Assembly (NCBI GenBank): GCA_028821405.1 | Contig: JAPPGK010000074.1 | Location: 1-64,000, forward strand | DNA length: 64,000 nt | Reading direction: 5' to 3' | Origin: Gammaproteobacteria bacterium | GTDB taxonomy: Bacteria > Pseudomonadota > Gammaproteobacteria > Pseudomonadales > Azotimanducaceae | Shown here: positions 23,121 to 31,818 of the stretch, one piece after another | How the letters are laid out: each line of letters opens with the position of its first letter | How positions within the stretch are numbered: the stretch's first letter is position 1 | Notes under the pieces: model-generated | The model's database searches: none | The model's input: the letters and a program-made list of their open reading frames with translations, nothing else | What the model was told of the DNA's origin: nothing | Position numbers and translations under genes: made by a program

Positions 23121-24335
23121 CTACAGGACGCCGTGCAGCGCGCCGTACGCCCGGTAGGCAAGCCGAGACGCGTGATAGGCCGCGCCACGCCCTTTGGGGA
23201 AGAAATCCGCGACGTCCAGGTCCTCCAACGCCGCGAGACTTCGCGCAAGGCCGATCTCGATCAGTCGCCGGCTGCGGTCACTATCGCGATCAAGGCCGCC
23301 GCAGGCAATGATGTTCGTCAACAGGGGGCCGAGGGAGTTCAGCCGGTACAGTCGCCAGCACTCGTCCCGGGTGAAGTCACGCACCCCGGCACCGAGCAGA
23401 ACATCGTGGTATTCCTCGACGACTTCCCGCTCGATCTGGCGGCGCACGGGCACAGTCAGGTTGCCGATGAGAAAGTAGGCGAGGTCGTAGGCGCCGCAGT
23501 TCGTGCCGCTGTTCTGCCAATCGATGGCCGCCACGTCATCGGTACCGTCCTGGGCGAAGAACAGATTGTCGAGGCGGTAGTCGCCGTGGGTGAACGTCTG
23601 CGGACAAGCTGCCAGCGTCGCCGCGTGGTCGGTGAGGTTCATCCCGAAGGCTTCGGCAAGTTGACGGGTCGTGCTTGAGAATCGGTCACCAGAATGCTCG
23701 AGGGTGCGTACCAGGCTGGCGAGGTATACCGTCTGCACGATAGGACGAAGCCTGGGATTGGTCGAGTCGTAGAACGCCGCGAGCGGGGGCTCGTGCGTTC
23801 GGTTCCAGAACGCACCGTGCATGCGCGCCAATGCACGGATTGCCCGCCGGGCTTGGGCGGGCGTGGCGCCTGCCACCTGGTCGACGACCTCCAGGCCGCG
23901 CAAATCCTCCAGCACCAGCGCGAATCGGTGACTGCCCGGTTCGAATTGGGCGTGATACAAGGCGGGGGTCCGTAGCGGGACCCGAGATCCGAGGTCTCGA
24001 TAGAATTCGTACTCGCGCCGGTAAAGGGCGAGACGTTTCGACATTCGCCTGTTCTTGGCCTTCACGCTCGGCAGTTTGACGATCAGGGTTTCGGGGGTGC
24101 TTCGGTCGCCTTCGCGAACCGTGGGCTGCCCGTCGTGCAACCCGCCTTGGTCGGTGTCCCGTTGAAGGTGGCAGCGCAAGACCTGACCCAGGATTCCGGC
24201 GCCGACCCCGATCTCCTCGACGCGGATGCCCTTGAGGCGTCGGGGTAGGGGGTGACCGCCGGTGGCAAGCGCCGACTCAACCCACTCGGCGGTTATTGCG
24301 CCACCGTCCCTCGGGATTGATGAAACGTCTGCCAT
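23121..24335 (-). CDS. Phosphotransferase (aminoglycoside/ecdysteroid kinase-like), copy 2
   Basis: A paralogue of the next gene in the operon, 404 aa from the ATG at 24335. The frame is open to 24452 but the first 39 residues of that longer form do not align with the neighbour, so the later start is preferred. It has the same motifs: HGDYRLDN (Asp252), AIDWQ (Asp272), KLPSV and LVLEDLRG. Compared with its twin it has a short insertion (about 14 residues, near positions 60-80) in the N-lobe. The two copies differ enough to suggest separate substrates. It is divergent from the efflux-adaptor gene at 24519. Confidence 0.8.
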   Translation of the reverse strand: MADVSSIPRDGGAITAEWVESALATGGHPLPRRLKGIRVEEIGVGAGILGQVLRCHLQRDTDQGGLHDGQPTVREGDRSTPETLIVKLPSVKAKNRRMSKRLALYRREYEFYRDLGSRVPLRTPALYHAQFEPGSHRFALVLEDLRGLEVVDQVAGATPAQARRAIRALARMHGAFWNRTHEPPLAAFYDSTNPRLRPIVQTVYLASLVRTLEHSGDRFSSTTRQLAEAFGMNLTDHAATLAACPQTFTHGDYRLDNLFFAQDGTDDVAAIDWQNSGTNCGAYDLAYFLIGNLTVPVRRQIEREVVEEYHDVLLGAGVRDFTRDECWRLYRLNSLGPLLTNIIACGGLDRDSDRSRRLIEIGLARSLAALEDLDVADFFPKGRGAAYHASRLAYRAYGALHGVL

Positions 24336-24518
24336 CGGCTTCGTACTGTCCTCTGCTCGCACTGCGAGCCCTCGGTCGTCGGACACCCAACGACTGAGGT
24401 CGCTTGCCGTGGCAATAGTTCGGCAATGGGCGTTGGTTGTCCACCTTGGCAATTGAAGCTATGGTCGTCGGAGTCGCGTGTTCCGGATGCCGGAACCGCC
24501 GGGGGATGGGCGAAGGGA

Positions 24519-25700
24519 ATGCGAGGTTTTTTGGCGGCGCTGAAGCGCTATCTCGGGCCGGTCGTGGTGGTGGCGCTAGGCATGGTCCTCGCGATCGGCA
24601 TCGTATGGACGGGCCCGGAAGTCGAAGTGCGCCAAGCCGACGACCGGGTACCCGTCGTCGAGACCATGCGTGCTCGGGCGGAGACCCGGCGAATGACGGT
24701 TGCGGCGCATGGCGCGGTCGTCCCCAAGACCGAGAGCAACCTCGTGGCGGAAGTCTCGGGCCGTGTCGTTGCCGTGGCGCCGGCCATGGTCTCCGGGGGA
24801 TTCTTCGAGAAAGGCGACGTCCTGGTGGAGATCGAACGCCTGGACTACGAGGCGGCACTCGAACAGACGCACGCGAATCTCGCGTCCGCCGAGAGCGAAC
24901 TCGACAACGCCGAGAAGGCCTACGAACGGCGCCGGGAACTGACCGAGAGCGATTCGATCAGCCAGGCGCAGCATGACGAGGCGCAGAACCGCCTGGCACT
25001 CGCCCGGGCATCGCTCCGGGCCGCGACTGCCCAGGTGGCACGTGCCGAACGAGACCTGGCGCGGACCCGACTCGTGGCGCCCTATGACGGCCGGGTGCGG
25101 AGCGAGCGGGTTGACGCCGGCCAGTTCGTCAACCGTGGCGAGGCCATCGCCGCCCTCTATTCCATCGACTTCGCCGAGGTGCGACTCCCGGTGCGGGACG
25201 AGGAGCTGGCGTTTCTGCCCCTGTCGATTGGCCGCGCGGTGGCGGACGCCGACGCGCCGACGCCGGTGATTCTGCGGGCGCCATTCGCCGGCAAGGATCG
25301 AACCTGGCTAGCGAACGTCGTGCGAACCGAGGGCGAGCTCGATGCCCAGACCCGCATGGTCAACCTGATTGCCCAGGTCAAGGCGCCCTACGATCAAGGC
25401 GACGATGCACCGCCCTTGACCGTGGGTCTGTTCGTGGAGGCAGAGATCATCGGGACCGAGTTCGAAGACGTTGTCCGCGTGCCCCGATCCGCCGTGATGG
25501 AAGGTGATCGCGTGCGCATCGTGACAGCCGACAACCGCTTGGAATTTCGGTCGGTGGATGTGCTTCGCCGCACGGGCGACACGATCTTCCTGAACGGCGG
25601 CGTTCGGGATGGCGAATCCATCTGCCTGTCCGAACTACCGGGCGCCACCGAGGGTCAGCGCGTCCAGCCGGCGTCCGCCATCGGCGAAACGGGTACGTAG
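24519..25700 (+). CDS. RND/HlyD-type periplasmic adaptor (membrane fusion protein)
   Basis: A 393-aa adaptor anchored by one N-terminal membrane segment (YLGPVVVVALGMVLAIGIVW). Following parts: a barrel-sandwich half (TVAAHGAVVPKTESNLVAEVSGRVVAV), an alpha-helical hairpin with coiled-coil pattern (roughly residues 110-175), the second lipoyl half (RLVAPYDGRVRSERVDAGQFVNRGEAI) and a beta-barrel/membrane-proximal region ending VRVPRSAVMEGDRVRIV. Such adaptors bridge an inner-membrane RND pump and an outer-membrane channel, but no pump or channel gene is next to it, so its partners must be elsewhere. The ATG at 24519 is preceded directly by GAAGGGA; an upstream GTG/ATG reading (24426) adds 31 residues without a leader. 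Confidence 0.87.
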   Translation: MRGFLAALKRYLGPVVVVALGMVLAIGIVWTGPEVEVRQADDRVPVVETMRARAETRRMTVAAHGAVVPKTESNLVAEVSGRVVAVAPAMVSGGFFEKGDVLVEIERLDYEAALEQTHANLASAESELDNAEKAYERRRELTESDSISQAQHDEAQNRLALARASLRAATAQVARAERDLARTRLVAPYDGRVRSERVDAGQFVNRGEAIAALYSIDFAEVRLPVRDEELAFLPLSIGRAVADADAPTPVILRAPFAGKDRTWLANVVRTEGELDAQTRMVNLIAQVKAPYDQGDDAPPLTVGLFVEAEIIGTEFEDVVRVPRSAVMEGDRVRIVTADNRLEFRSVDVLRRTGDTIFLNGGVRDGESICLSELPGATEGQRVQPASAIGETGT

Positions 25701-25751
25701 ACGCACGATTGACGCAGGTTGTCGAGGGCGTCCGGCCGTTGAGGATCCGAC

Positions 25752-27329
25752 TCAGATTCCGGAAGCCGACGGGGTCGTCGTCGGCAAGGGAAGCGTGACG
25801 CCCTGGCGACGCAACCAGCGGACCACGCGTTTGTGCTGCCTGGCGGCAAGGCGGCGCGGGAAGTGGTAGGGCTCAGCGAAACTCAAGCGATCGAGAACGC
25901 TATAGCCGGCGCCATTGCGTGCCCGGTAGTCGGCCCCCCGCTTCAAGAACTCGAGCAGAATGTCGTCCCGAACGCCCGCGACACGCATGGCGAGCGTCGT
26001 ACCGTAGCCGTTGGGTGCTTCGATCTCGAACCCGGGTGCGTCGAGCAACATCTTGACGAGTCGCAGATCCTCGTCGGTCGGGTGCCCGGCGGCCAGAATC
26101 CACGCGAGGGGTGGCTCGCCCTGGTCGTCGGGCAGGTTCGGATCGGCCCCGCGCCGCAGGGCCGCTCTGACCAGTGCCGGCCAGCGCAGGGCGACGGCCT
26201 CGTGCAGGAGGCCAGTGCCGTTCGCGCAGCGTATGTTGGGGTCGGCACCGCGTTCGAGAAGCCGCGCGACCCCTGGGGGCACGGCCGTTATCGGGTCGAG
26301 AACCATCGGTTGCATCGCTAGGAAATCCACGGCTCGGCCTTGTGCCGCCATCCTGAATTCTCGCCCGCGCATAACTATCCAGTATGTCCGGGATATCGAC
26401 TCCGTGAGCAGTTCGCTGGTCGCAAGCTTGTGCCATGCCCAGTGCAGGGGAGTTACGTTGCCGACACCACGGGCGTTGGGGTCCACGCCGGCGGCGATGA
26501 GCCGGTCGATCTCCTTGGTGTCCCCTCTGACGGCGGCCACCGCAAGCGCCCGGACGGCAAGATCTGCAAACGTCTCCTCGGCATTGACCCACTCGAACAT
26601 CTCGCGGCGCGAATGATCGCGGTCTTGGGTGGCTTCAGTCCCCGCCCGCCCGGTGTGCAACGAGGCGTGACCAAGCGGGTTGGCAGCGGTTGCAGAACAA
26701 GGAATCGTAACGCCCTTGAGCTCTTGGAACCCTTCCTCACGTCGGCGCTGGACCAGGTAGCATGCCAAGTCGAGGGGCTTAGCCACGTCTGCCGCCCACC
26801 CGACCAGTTGGAGCGGGATCAGTTTTCCCGCGCCCTGCGACAGCCGGCGGAGTTCCGAGACCCAGTATTCGTTCCAGTCCTCCCAATGCAGGGGAGGACC
26901 TGCTGCCTCCTCGACGAGACGGGCTTCGACTCCCGAGACAAAGTCCGTTCTCAGGTCGATGTCCGGTAGCCCTTCCATGCGCCGCCGACCGACGGTGTAG
27001 CCGATCAACCGACCCGGGTTCTCCCGGTTCGCTGCCATCGCAAGGAACCGGCGGATCCAGGTCATGCCCCAGGTGCCACGCTGCGGCGGCGGCACCCCGG
27101 CGACCTCGGCGCGAATCAGGTACTCGACGGCCCAGACGCCGGAACGGACGCTGTCCCAGTTCCTCGCCGTATCGGCCACAAACGTCTCGTCTTCCTGTGC
27201 GGTCGATGCTAGGCAGCCGATGGCCAGTGCGCAGGCGAAGCCCCATGCCCGGCCGGTTTGGGGATGGCACGTGAGCCAGGATCGCTGCCGTCGGGTCAAT
27301 CGGTGGACCGGTTGCCGTTCGCGATGCAT
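25752..27329 (-). CDS. Ankyrin-repeat protein, probably exported
   Basis: About 525 aa. A hydrophobic segment near the N-terminus (GRAWGFACALAIGCLASTAQ) looks like a signal peptide, with a long basic region before it. Roughly 230 residues of unassigned sequence follow, then four to five ankyrin repeats in the C-terminal half (DRLIAAGVDPNARGVGNVTPLHWAW, LLERGADPNIRCANGTGLLHEAV, ALRRGADPNLPDDQGEPPLAWIL, FLKRGADYRARNGAGYSVLDRL). The frame is open up to 27392 with Mets at 27392, 27383 and 27329; none has a clear ribosome site and the start is uncertain. It is convergent with the adaptor gene. Ankyrin repeats point to protein-protein binding; no enzymatic domain was recognised. Confidence 0.72.
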   Translation of the reverse strand: MHRERQPVHRLTRRQRSWLTCHPQTGRAWGFACALAIGCLASTAQEDETFVADTARNWDSVRSGVWAVEYLIRAEVAGVPPPQRGTWGMTWIRRFLAMAANRENPGRLIGYTVGRRRMEGLPDIDLRTDFVSGVEARLVEEAAGPPLHWEDWNEYWVSELRRLSQGAGKLIPLQLVGWAADVAKPLDLACYLVQRRREEGFQELKGVTIPCSATAANPLGHASLHTGRAGTEATQDRDHSRREMFEWVNAEETFADLAVRALAVAAVRGDTKEIDRLIAAGVDPNARGVGNVTPLHWAWHKLATSELLTESISRTYWIVMRGREFRMAAQGRAVDFLAMQPMVLDPITAVPPGVARLLERGADPNIRCANGTGLLHEAVALRWPALVRAALRRGADPNLPDDQGEPPLAWILAAGHPTDEDLRLVKMLLDAPGFEIEAPNGYGTTLAMRVAGVRDDILLEFLKRGADYRARNGAGYSVLDRLSFAEPYHFPRRLAARQHKRVVRWLRRQGVTLPLPTTTPSASGI

Positions 27330-27441
27330 GAAGTGTGGATGATTGTCGCAGGGTGCGTGTAGACGGCTTTCGGATCTTCCCATGACAACCATGTTCTACG
27401 CGGCGGTGAACGTGCCCAGTGTAGCGCGCCGCAAGTTTTCG

Positions 27442-27469
27442 TTTACATCGCCGCGTCGATGCCGATAAT
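27442..27469 (+). promoter_or_regulatory. Sigma70-like promoter for gap
   Basis: TTTACA (27442-27447), 16-nt spacer, GATAAT (27464-27469), 32 bp before the GTG start of the dehydrogenase gene. Confidence 0.55.
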
Positions 27470-27501
27470 ACGCGCCATCCTCACCACGCGAGGGATCCGC
27501 C

Positions 27502-29004
27502 GTGGCACTACCCAACCTCGAGGACTACTTCCCGGACTGGAAGGAACGCGAGGCACTGGCTGAGGCGATGATTCCACTCATCGGCCGGCTATACCGCAAG
27601 AACGTCGTCGTCTATTGCTACGGGCGTGCACTGCACAACCGGAGCGTGACCGACATCATGAAGACGCACCGGTTTGTACGTCAGGTGGCCGAGAACGAAC
27701 TGTCGGAGTTCGAGAGCTACCCGATCGTCGAGGCGCTTTCCAAGCTGGACCTCGGTCCGTCGCACGCGGACGTGGGCAAGTTGGCGGTGCGCCTGATGGA
27801 GCGGCAACAGCAGGGCGACGACATCACGCCGTTGGAGTTCGTCCGCGAAGCCAGCGCCCATGTCATAGGCCGGCACATCAAACCCCTGGCGAAGCCGCAG
27901 GATGTGGTCCTGTTTGGATTCGGGCGAATCGGGCGGTTGCTGGCGCGGCTCTTGATCGAAAAGACCGGCGGGGGCGACCAGCTCGTGCTGCGCGCGGTGG
28001 TGCTGCGCCCAGGAAAGGTCGACGACATCCACAAGCGCGCGGCGCTCCTGCGCCGGGATTCGGTGCACGGCGCTTTCAACGGCACGATCCGCGTTGACGA
28101 GGCCAACCAGTGCCTGATCGTCAACGGCAACGTCGTGCGCATGATCTACGAAGACGACCGCACGAATATCGACTACACGCGCCATGGCATCGACAACGCG
28201 ATCCTGATCGACAACACCGGGGTATGGCGCGACGAGGACGGACTGGGCGAGCACCTAAGGTCGAAGGGCATTTCCCGCGTGCTTTTGACGGCGCCGGGCA
28301 AGGGCCGCATCAAGAACATCGTCTCGGGCGTGAACTCGCACCAGTTGGGCGACGACGACCGGGTTCTTTCCTGCGGGTCGTGCACCACCAACGCGATAAT
28401 CCCGGTGCTGAAGGCCGTCAACGACAACTGGGGCATCGTCCACGGACACATCGAAACGGTACATGCCTATACGCCGGATCAGAATCTCCACGACAACTAC
28501 CACAAGAGCGACCGTCGCGGCCGCGCGGCACCGCTCAATATGGTGATCACGGAGACGGGCGCCTCGAAGGCCGTGGCAAAGCTCTTGCCCGAGCTGGACG
28601 GCAAGCTGACCGCGAATGCCATCCGTGTGCCGACGCCGAACGTATCGCTGGCGATCTTCAGCCTGACGCTTCGACGCGACACCACGCTCGAGGAGGTCAA
28701 CGGCTACCTGCGGGACGCGGCACTGAATTCCTCCCTCCAACGCCAGATCGACTACACGTCGTCGAAGGAACGGGTTTCCAGCGACTACATCGGCAACCGG
28801 CATGCCTGCAGCATCGACGGCGGCGCCACCATCGTGGCCGGCAACCGCCTCATCGTGTACGCCTACTACGACAACGAGTTCGGCTATGCCTGCCAGGTCA
28901 TCCGCGTGACGCAGAAATGGGCGGGCATTCGCTACCCCCTGATCCCCAACGACGTCGCGCGGACCGGTTTCGAGGAGATGCGAACCTCGGTCGCCGCCGG
29001 GTGA
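27502..29004 (+). CDS. gap: Glyceraldehyde-3-phosphate dehydrogenase, long form
   Basis: A 500-aa phosphorylating GAPDH of the long class found in pseudomonads and other gammaproteobacteria. An N-terminal extension of about 130 residues precedes the NAD-binding GFGRIGR (139-145). The catalytic cysteine is Cys294 in SCTTN, with the partner histidine in ETVHAYTPDQN. ASKAVAKLLPELDGKLTANAIRVPTPNVS and the C-terminal YYDNEFGYACQVIRV are standard. It is NAD(P)-linked and reversible between glyceraldehyde-3-phosphate and 1,3-bisphosphoglycerate; the long form is often gluconeogenic, which is inference here. GTG start at 27502 with AGGGA upstream. Confidence 0.92.
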   Translation: MALPNLEDYFPDWKEREALAEAMIPLIGRLYRKNVVVYCYGRALHNRSVTDIMKTHRFVRQVAENELSEFESYPIVEALSKLDLGPSHADVGKLAVRLMERQQQGDDITPLEFVREASAHVIGRHIKPLAKPQDVVLFGFGRIGRLLARLLIEKTGGGDQLVLRAVVLRPGKVDDIHKRAALLRRDSVHGAFNGTIRVDEANQCLIVNGNVVRMIYEDDRTNIDYTRHGIDNAILIDNTGVWRDEDGLGEHLRSKGISRVLLTAPGKGRIKNIVSGVNSHQLGDDDRVLSCGSCTTNAIIPVLKAVNDNWGIVHGHIETVHAYTPDQNLHDNYHKSDRRGRAAPLNMVITETGASKAVAKLLPELDGKLTANAIRVPTPNVSLAIFSLTLRRDTTLEEVNGYLRDAALNSSLQRQIDYTSSKERVSSDYIGNRHACSIDGGATIVAGNRLIVYAYYDNEFGYACQVIRVTQKWAGIRYPLIPNDVARTGFEEMRTSVAAG

Positions 29005-29052
29005 ACGTCGCACTGATCGAATTCGGCCCCGGCGCCGCACCGGCCCCCATGG

Positions 29053-30408
29053 GTGGCTAGTCCCGACCGATTCGCGCGCGTGCTCAAGGCGCGCGCCGTG
29101 CTCGCATTGTCGTTCGGCGCCATGATCGGCTGGAGCTGGGTGTTGATGACCGGCCACTGGGTGGAGAACGCGGGTAGCGTCGGCACCCTCCTCGCATTCG
29201 CGGCCGGCGGCTTGGTGATCGGCTTCATCGCCCTGACCTACGCCGAATTGGCGTCCGCCATGCCCCGAGCCGGCGGGGAGCATGTCTATACGCACGCAGC
29301 CCTTGGCGCGAACTGGTCTTTCGTGTGCACATGGGCGTTGTTGATGGCGTACGCCACGGTCTGCCTCTTCGAATCGGTCGCCCTGCCCACCGCCGTCGAA
29401 TACCTCGTGCCCGGCATTCGAATCGGGACGTTGTGGACGGTCGTCGGTGCGCCGGTGGACATTGGGTTCATCCTGGTTGGCGTCCTCGGAGCGCTCGCCA
29501 TGACCGTCGTGAACTATCTCGGCATCCGCACGGCCGGTCGCGTACAGATGGTGGTCACCGTGGCGATCGTCCTGGCAGGTGTCGTGCTATTCGCCGGTGC
29601 ATTCGCCAACGGTTCGATGGCGACCGCCCGTCCGCTGGTAGCCATGCCGGCCGTCGGGATCCTGGCCGTGGTCATCATGGTGCCGGGCATGCTGGTCGGT
29701 TTCGACGTGCTGCCCCAGTCAGCGGAGGAGATCGACCTGCCGCCCCGGCGCATCGGCGTCCTGCTGGCCTTTTCGCTGGTGCTCGCCGTGCTTTGGTATG
29801 CGGGCGTGTCGTTTGCGGTCGCGAGCGCCATTCCGAGTGCGTCCCTCGGCGATGCCAGGATGGCAACGGCGGACGCGGCCACGGCGCTATGGAACAACCG
29901 GTGGGCAGGGGCGGCGCTCATCGTGGGCGGCATCGGTGGGATCCTGACCAGTTGGAACGCCTTCATCATCGGCGGCAGCCGGGTGATGTTCGCCCTCGCG
30001 GAGTCCGGCGCGTTGCCGGCATCCTTCGCCAAGCTTCATCCTCGGTATCGGACGCCGTCCTTGGCGATCATCGTGCTCGGTGCGTTGTCGTGCATCTCGC
30101 CGTTCTTCGGGCGCACCATCCTGGTGTGGTTGATCAACACCGGTAGTCTTGCCGTGGTGATCGCCTATGTCTTCGTGCCCATCGCGTTCCTCGTGCTGCG
30201 CAAGCGCGAACCGGCCCTCGCCCGACCGTTCAAGCTACGCGCGCCTCGTTTGGTGGGATGGACGGCCATCGTGCTCGGCGTCGCGTTGCTCTGCCTATAC
30301 CTGCCCGGTAGTCCGTCGGCGTTGGCATGGCCCCACGAATGGGCAATCGTCGCGGCTTGGGCGGCCGTCGGCGCCGGGATCTGGGTTCGGCGCGTACGCC
30401 GCCGCTGA
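29053..30408 (+). CDS. APC-family amino acid permease
   Basis: A 451-aa inner-membrane transporter with about 12 hydrophobic segments. TM1 has the broken-helix pattern of the LeuT fold (LALSFGAMIGWSWVLMTGHW), followed by GLVIGFIALTYAELASAMPRAGGEHVYTH, the signature end of TM2 in APC amino acid/polyamine permeases. A conserved GFDVLPQSAEEIDLPPR loop follows TM6. The transported substrate is not evident. The start is the GTG at 29053, 48 bp after gap; no clear ribosome site is seen, and an in-frame GTG at 29080 is possible. Confidence 0.85.
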   Translation: MASPDRFARVLKARAVLALSFGAMIGWSWVLMTGHWVENAGSVGTLLAFAAGGLVIGFIALTYAELASAMPRAGGEHVYTHAALGANWSFVCTWALLMAYATVCLFESVALPTAVEYLVPGIRIGTLWTVVGAPVDIGFILVGVLGALAMTVVNYLGIRTAGRVQMVVTVAIVLAGVVLFAGAFANGSMATARPLVAMPAVGILAVVIMVPGMLVGFDVLPQSAEEIDLPPRRIGVLLAFSLVLAVLWYAGVSFAVASAIPSASLGDARMATADAATALWNNRWAGAALIVGGIGGILTSWNAFIIGGSRVMFALAESGALPASFAKLHPRYRTPSLAIIVLGALSCISPFFGRTILVWLINTGSLAVVIAYVFVPIAFLVLRKREPALARPFKLRAPRLVGWTAIVLGVALLCLYLPGSPSALAWPHEWAIVAAWAAVGAGIWVRRVRRR

Positions 30409-30493
30409 GCGCACGTCCTGCCACGTCCACTCGGACCCCGACACCCGCGGGGAAGTGTGGCAAACTCCCTCGCTGAGGGTGCCGTTTCTGACC

Positions 30494-31051
30494 ATGATCG
30501 AACTGTCGACCGAACGCTTGGTGCTGCGTCCGTTCTCAGCGGACGACGTGGATGCCCTGCATGCGTTGTGGGCGGATCGGGAAGTGCGGCGCTACTTGTT
30601 CGATGGCGAAGTTCCAGCGAGGGAACGCGTGGTGGAGATCGTCGAGAACAGCGTTGAAGGCTTCGCCGAACACGGCTACGGCTTCTTTTCGTTGCGGCAG
30701 CGGCACATGCCGACCGCGATCATGGGGTTCTCGGGCTTCCGGCCATTTGACGAGGCGGGCGTCGTGGAGATGTTGTTCGCGGTCGAGCCCGCCTCCTGGG
30801 GAAGTGGCTTTGCGACCGAAGCGGGGCGCGAGGTACTTCGTTACGGCTTCGAGCAATGCGACCTTCGGCGCGTGGTGGCCACCACCGACACGCCGAATCA
30901 GCGCTCGGTCCGCGTCCTGCAACGACTCGGGTTGTTCTTCGAGAAGCGCCGGGAACGGCATGGTCTGGACACGGTCTACTACGCCATGACAGCGGACGAA
31001 TTCCACGCATCCGACCTCCAGTCCGAGAAGACCGTCGGGGTCGCGGAATGA
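30494..31051 (+). CDS. GNAT N-acetyltransferase (RimJ/RimL type)
   Basis: A 185-aa acetyl-CoA-dependent acetyltransferase. ELSTERLVLRPFSADDVDALHALWAD is the usual opening of the RimJ/RimL group; WGSGFATEAGREVLRYGFE holds the acetyl-CoA loop (motif A), and VVATTDTPNQRSVRVLQRLGL is motif B. The target is unknown (ribosomal protein, antibiotic or amino group). The start is the ATG at 30494; an open frame upstream lies within the permease gene and is not used. Confidence 0.87.
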   Translation: MIELSTERLVLRPFSADDVDALHALWADREVRRYLFDGEVPARERVVEIVENSVEGFAEHGYGFFSLRQRHMPTAIMGFSGFRPFDEAGVVEMLFAVEPASWGSGFATEAGREVLRYGFEQCDLRRVVATTDTPNQRSVRVLQRLGLFFEKRRERHGLDTVYYAMTADEFHASDLQSEKTVGVAE

Positions 31052-31094
31052 TCTGCATTGGGGTTCGCTCCCAATAACACGACGCCTCGAACCG

Positions 31095-31382
31095 ATGCAC
31101 ATTGGCCTACTTGCCCTCGACTTCCACCGCGCGGGTTGCAGTTCATTGAAGGAGAAACGCCGTCGGTTGGCGCGGCTCAGGGGCAAGTTCGGGCGGGTCA
31201 CGAACCTCGCCGTATGCGAGAGCGCTTTTCAGGATTCGCACAAACGCGCCCGCTGGTCAATCGTCGCGGTAGCGGGCGATGCGGGCGTGGTGGAACGATC
31301 CCTGACGGAAGTCGAACGTTGGGTGGCGCAGTCGGTGGATGCCACGTTGATCGATGTCGACCGGGAAGTGATTGCCGCATGA
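31095..31382 (+). CDS. DUF503 (YlxP-like) protein
   Basis: A 95-aa small protein of the DUF503/YlxP family: MHIGLLALDFHRAGCSSLKEKRR at the start (the LKEKR segment is diagnostic), FGRVTNLAVCESAFQDSHKRA in the middle and a C-terminal amphipathic segment. Family members sit near translation genes and are suspected ribosome- or RNA-associated factors. It is coupled to the next gene by an ATGA overlap at 31379. Confidence 0.85.
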   Translation: MHIGLLALDFHRAGCSSLKEKRRRLARLRGKFGRVTNLAVCESAFQDSHKRARWSIVAVAGDAGVVERSLTEVERWVAQSVDATLIDVDREVIAA

Positions 31383-31780
31383 GCCTCTATCTCGTTGGCG
31401 CCGCCGTGGTCGTTGTCGCGTTGATGTGGTTCCGCGCAGCGCGGCGCGCCCGGCTGAATTGGGTTCGCGCATTGAATCTCATCGGCCAGTGGGATCTCGA
31501 TGCGAATGCCGACGGTTCCGTCGGCGAGGCACGGTCCCTGTCGTTGTCCGGCGGCCCGTTGGCGGGCCCGTACGTGGCCCGGGACGGCGACTCGATCTAT
31601 CGTGGGACCTGGCGACTTAGCGGGGCAATATTGACCCTTGAGCCTGCGGGGGGGCGTGCCGCGCAATACGAACTGCGACACTTCGGCGTGGGCAAGATCG
31701 GGATCGACGGCCCGGGTCGTCAGCGCGAGATCTACGTCAAGCGCGACGACAACGTCATTCCCTTTCGCGCGCGGTCCTAG
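31379..31780 (+). CDS. Single-pass membrane protein of unknown function
   Basis: 133 aa. An N-terminal membrane helix (LYLVGAAVVVVALMWF) is followed by a basic stretch and a soluble beta-rich domain with IGQWDLDANADGSVGEARS, YRGTWRLSGAILTLEP and VKRDDNVIPFRARS. I do not recognise the family. The start overlaps the DUF503 stop, so it is co-translated, and it lies 38 bp before uvrC. Confidence 0.7.
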   Translation: MSLYLVGAAVVVVALMWFRAARRARLNWVRALNLIGQWDLDANADGSVGEARSLSLSGGPLAGPYVARDGDSIYRGTWRLSGAILTLEPAGGRAAQYELRHFGVGKIGIDGPGRQREIYVKRDDNVIPFRARS

Positions 31781-31818
31781 ATAGGGTCATCCCGTACCCA
31801 GCTGCGGAGCAGCGCCTC

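Noticed and set aside
30167-30493. Upstream extension of the acetyltransferase frame
   Set aside because: It lies within the APC permease gene; the GNAT homology starts at the ATG at 30494.
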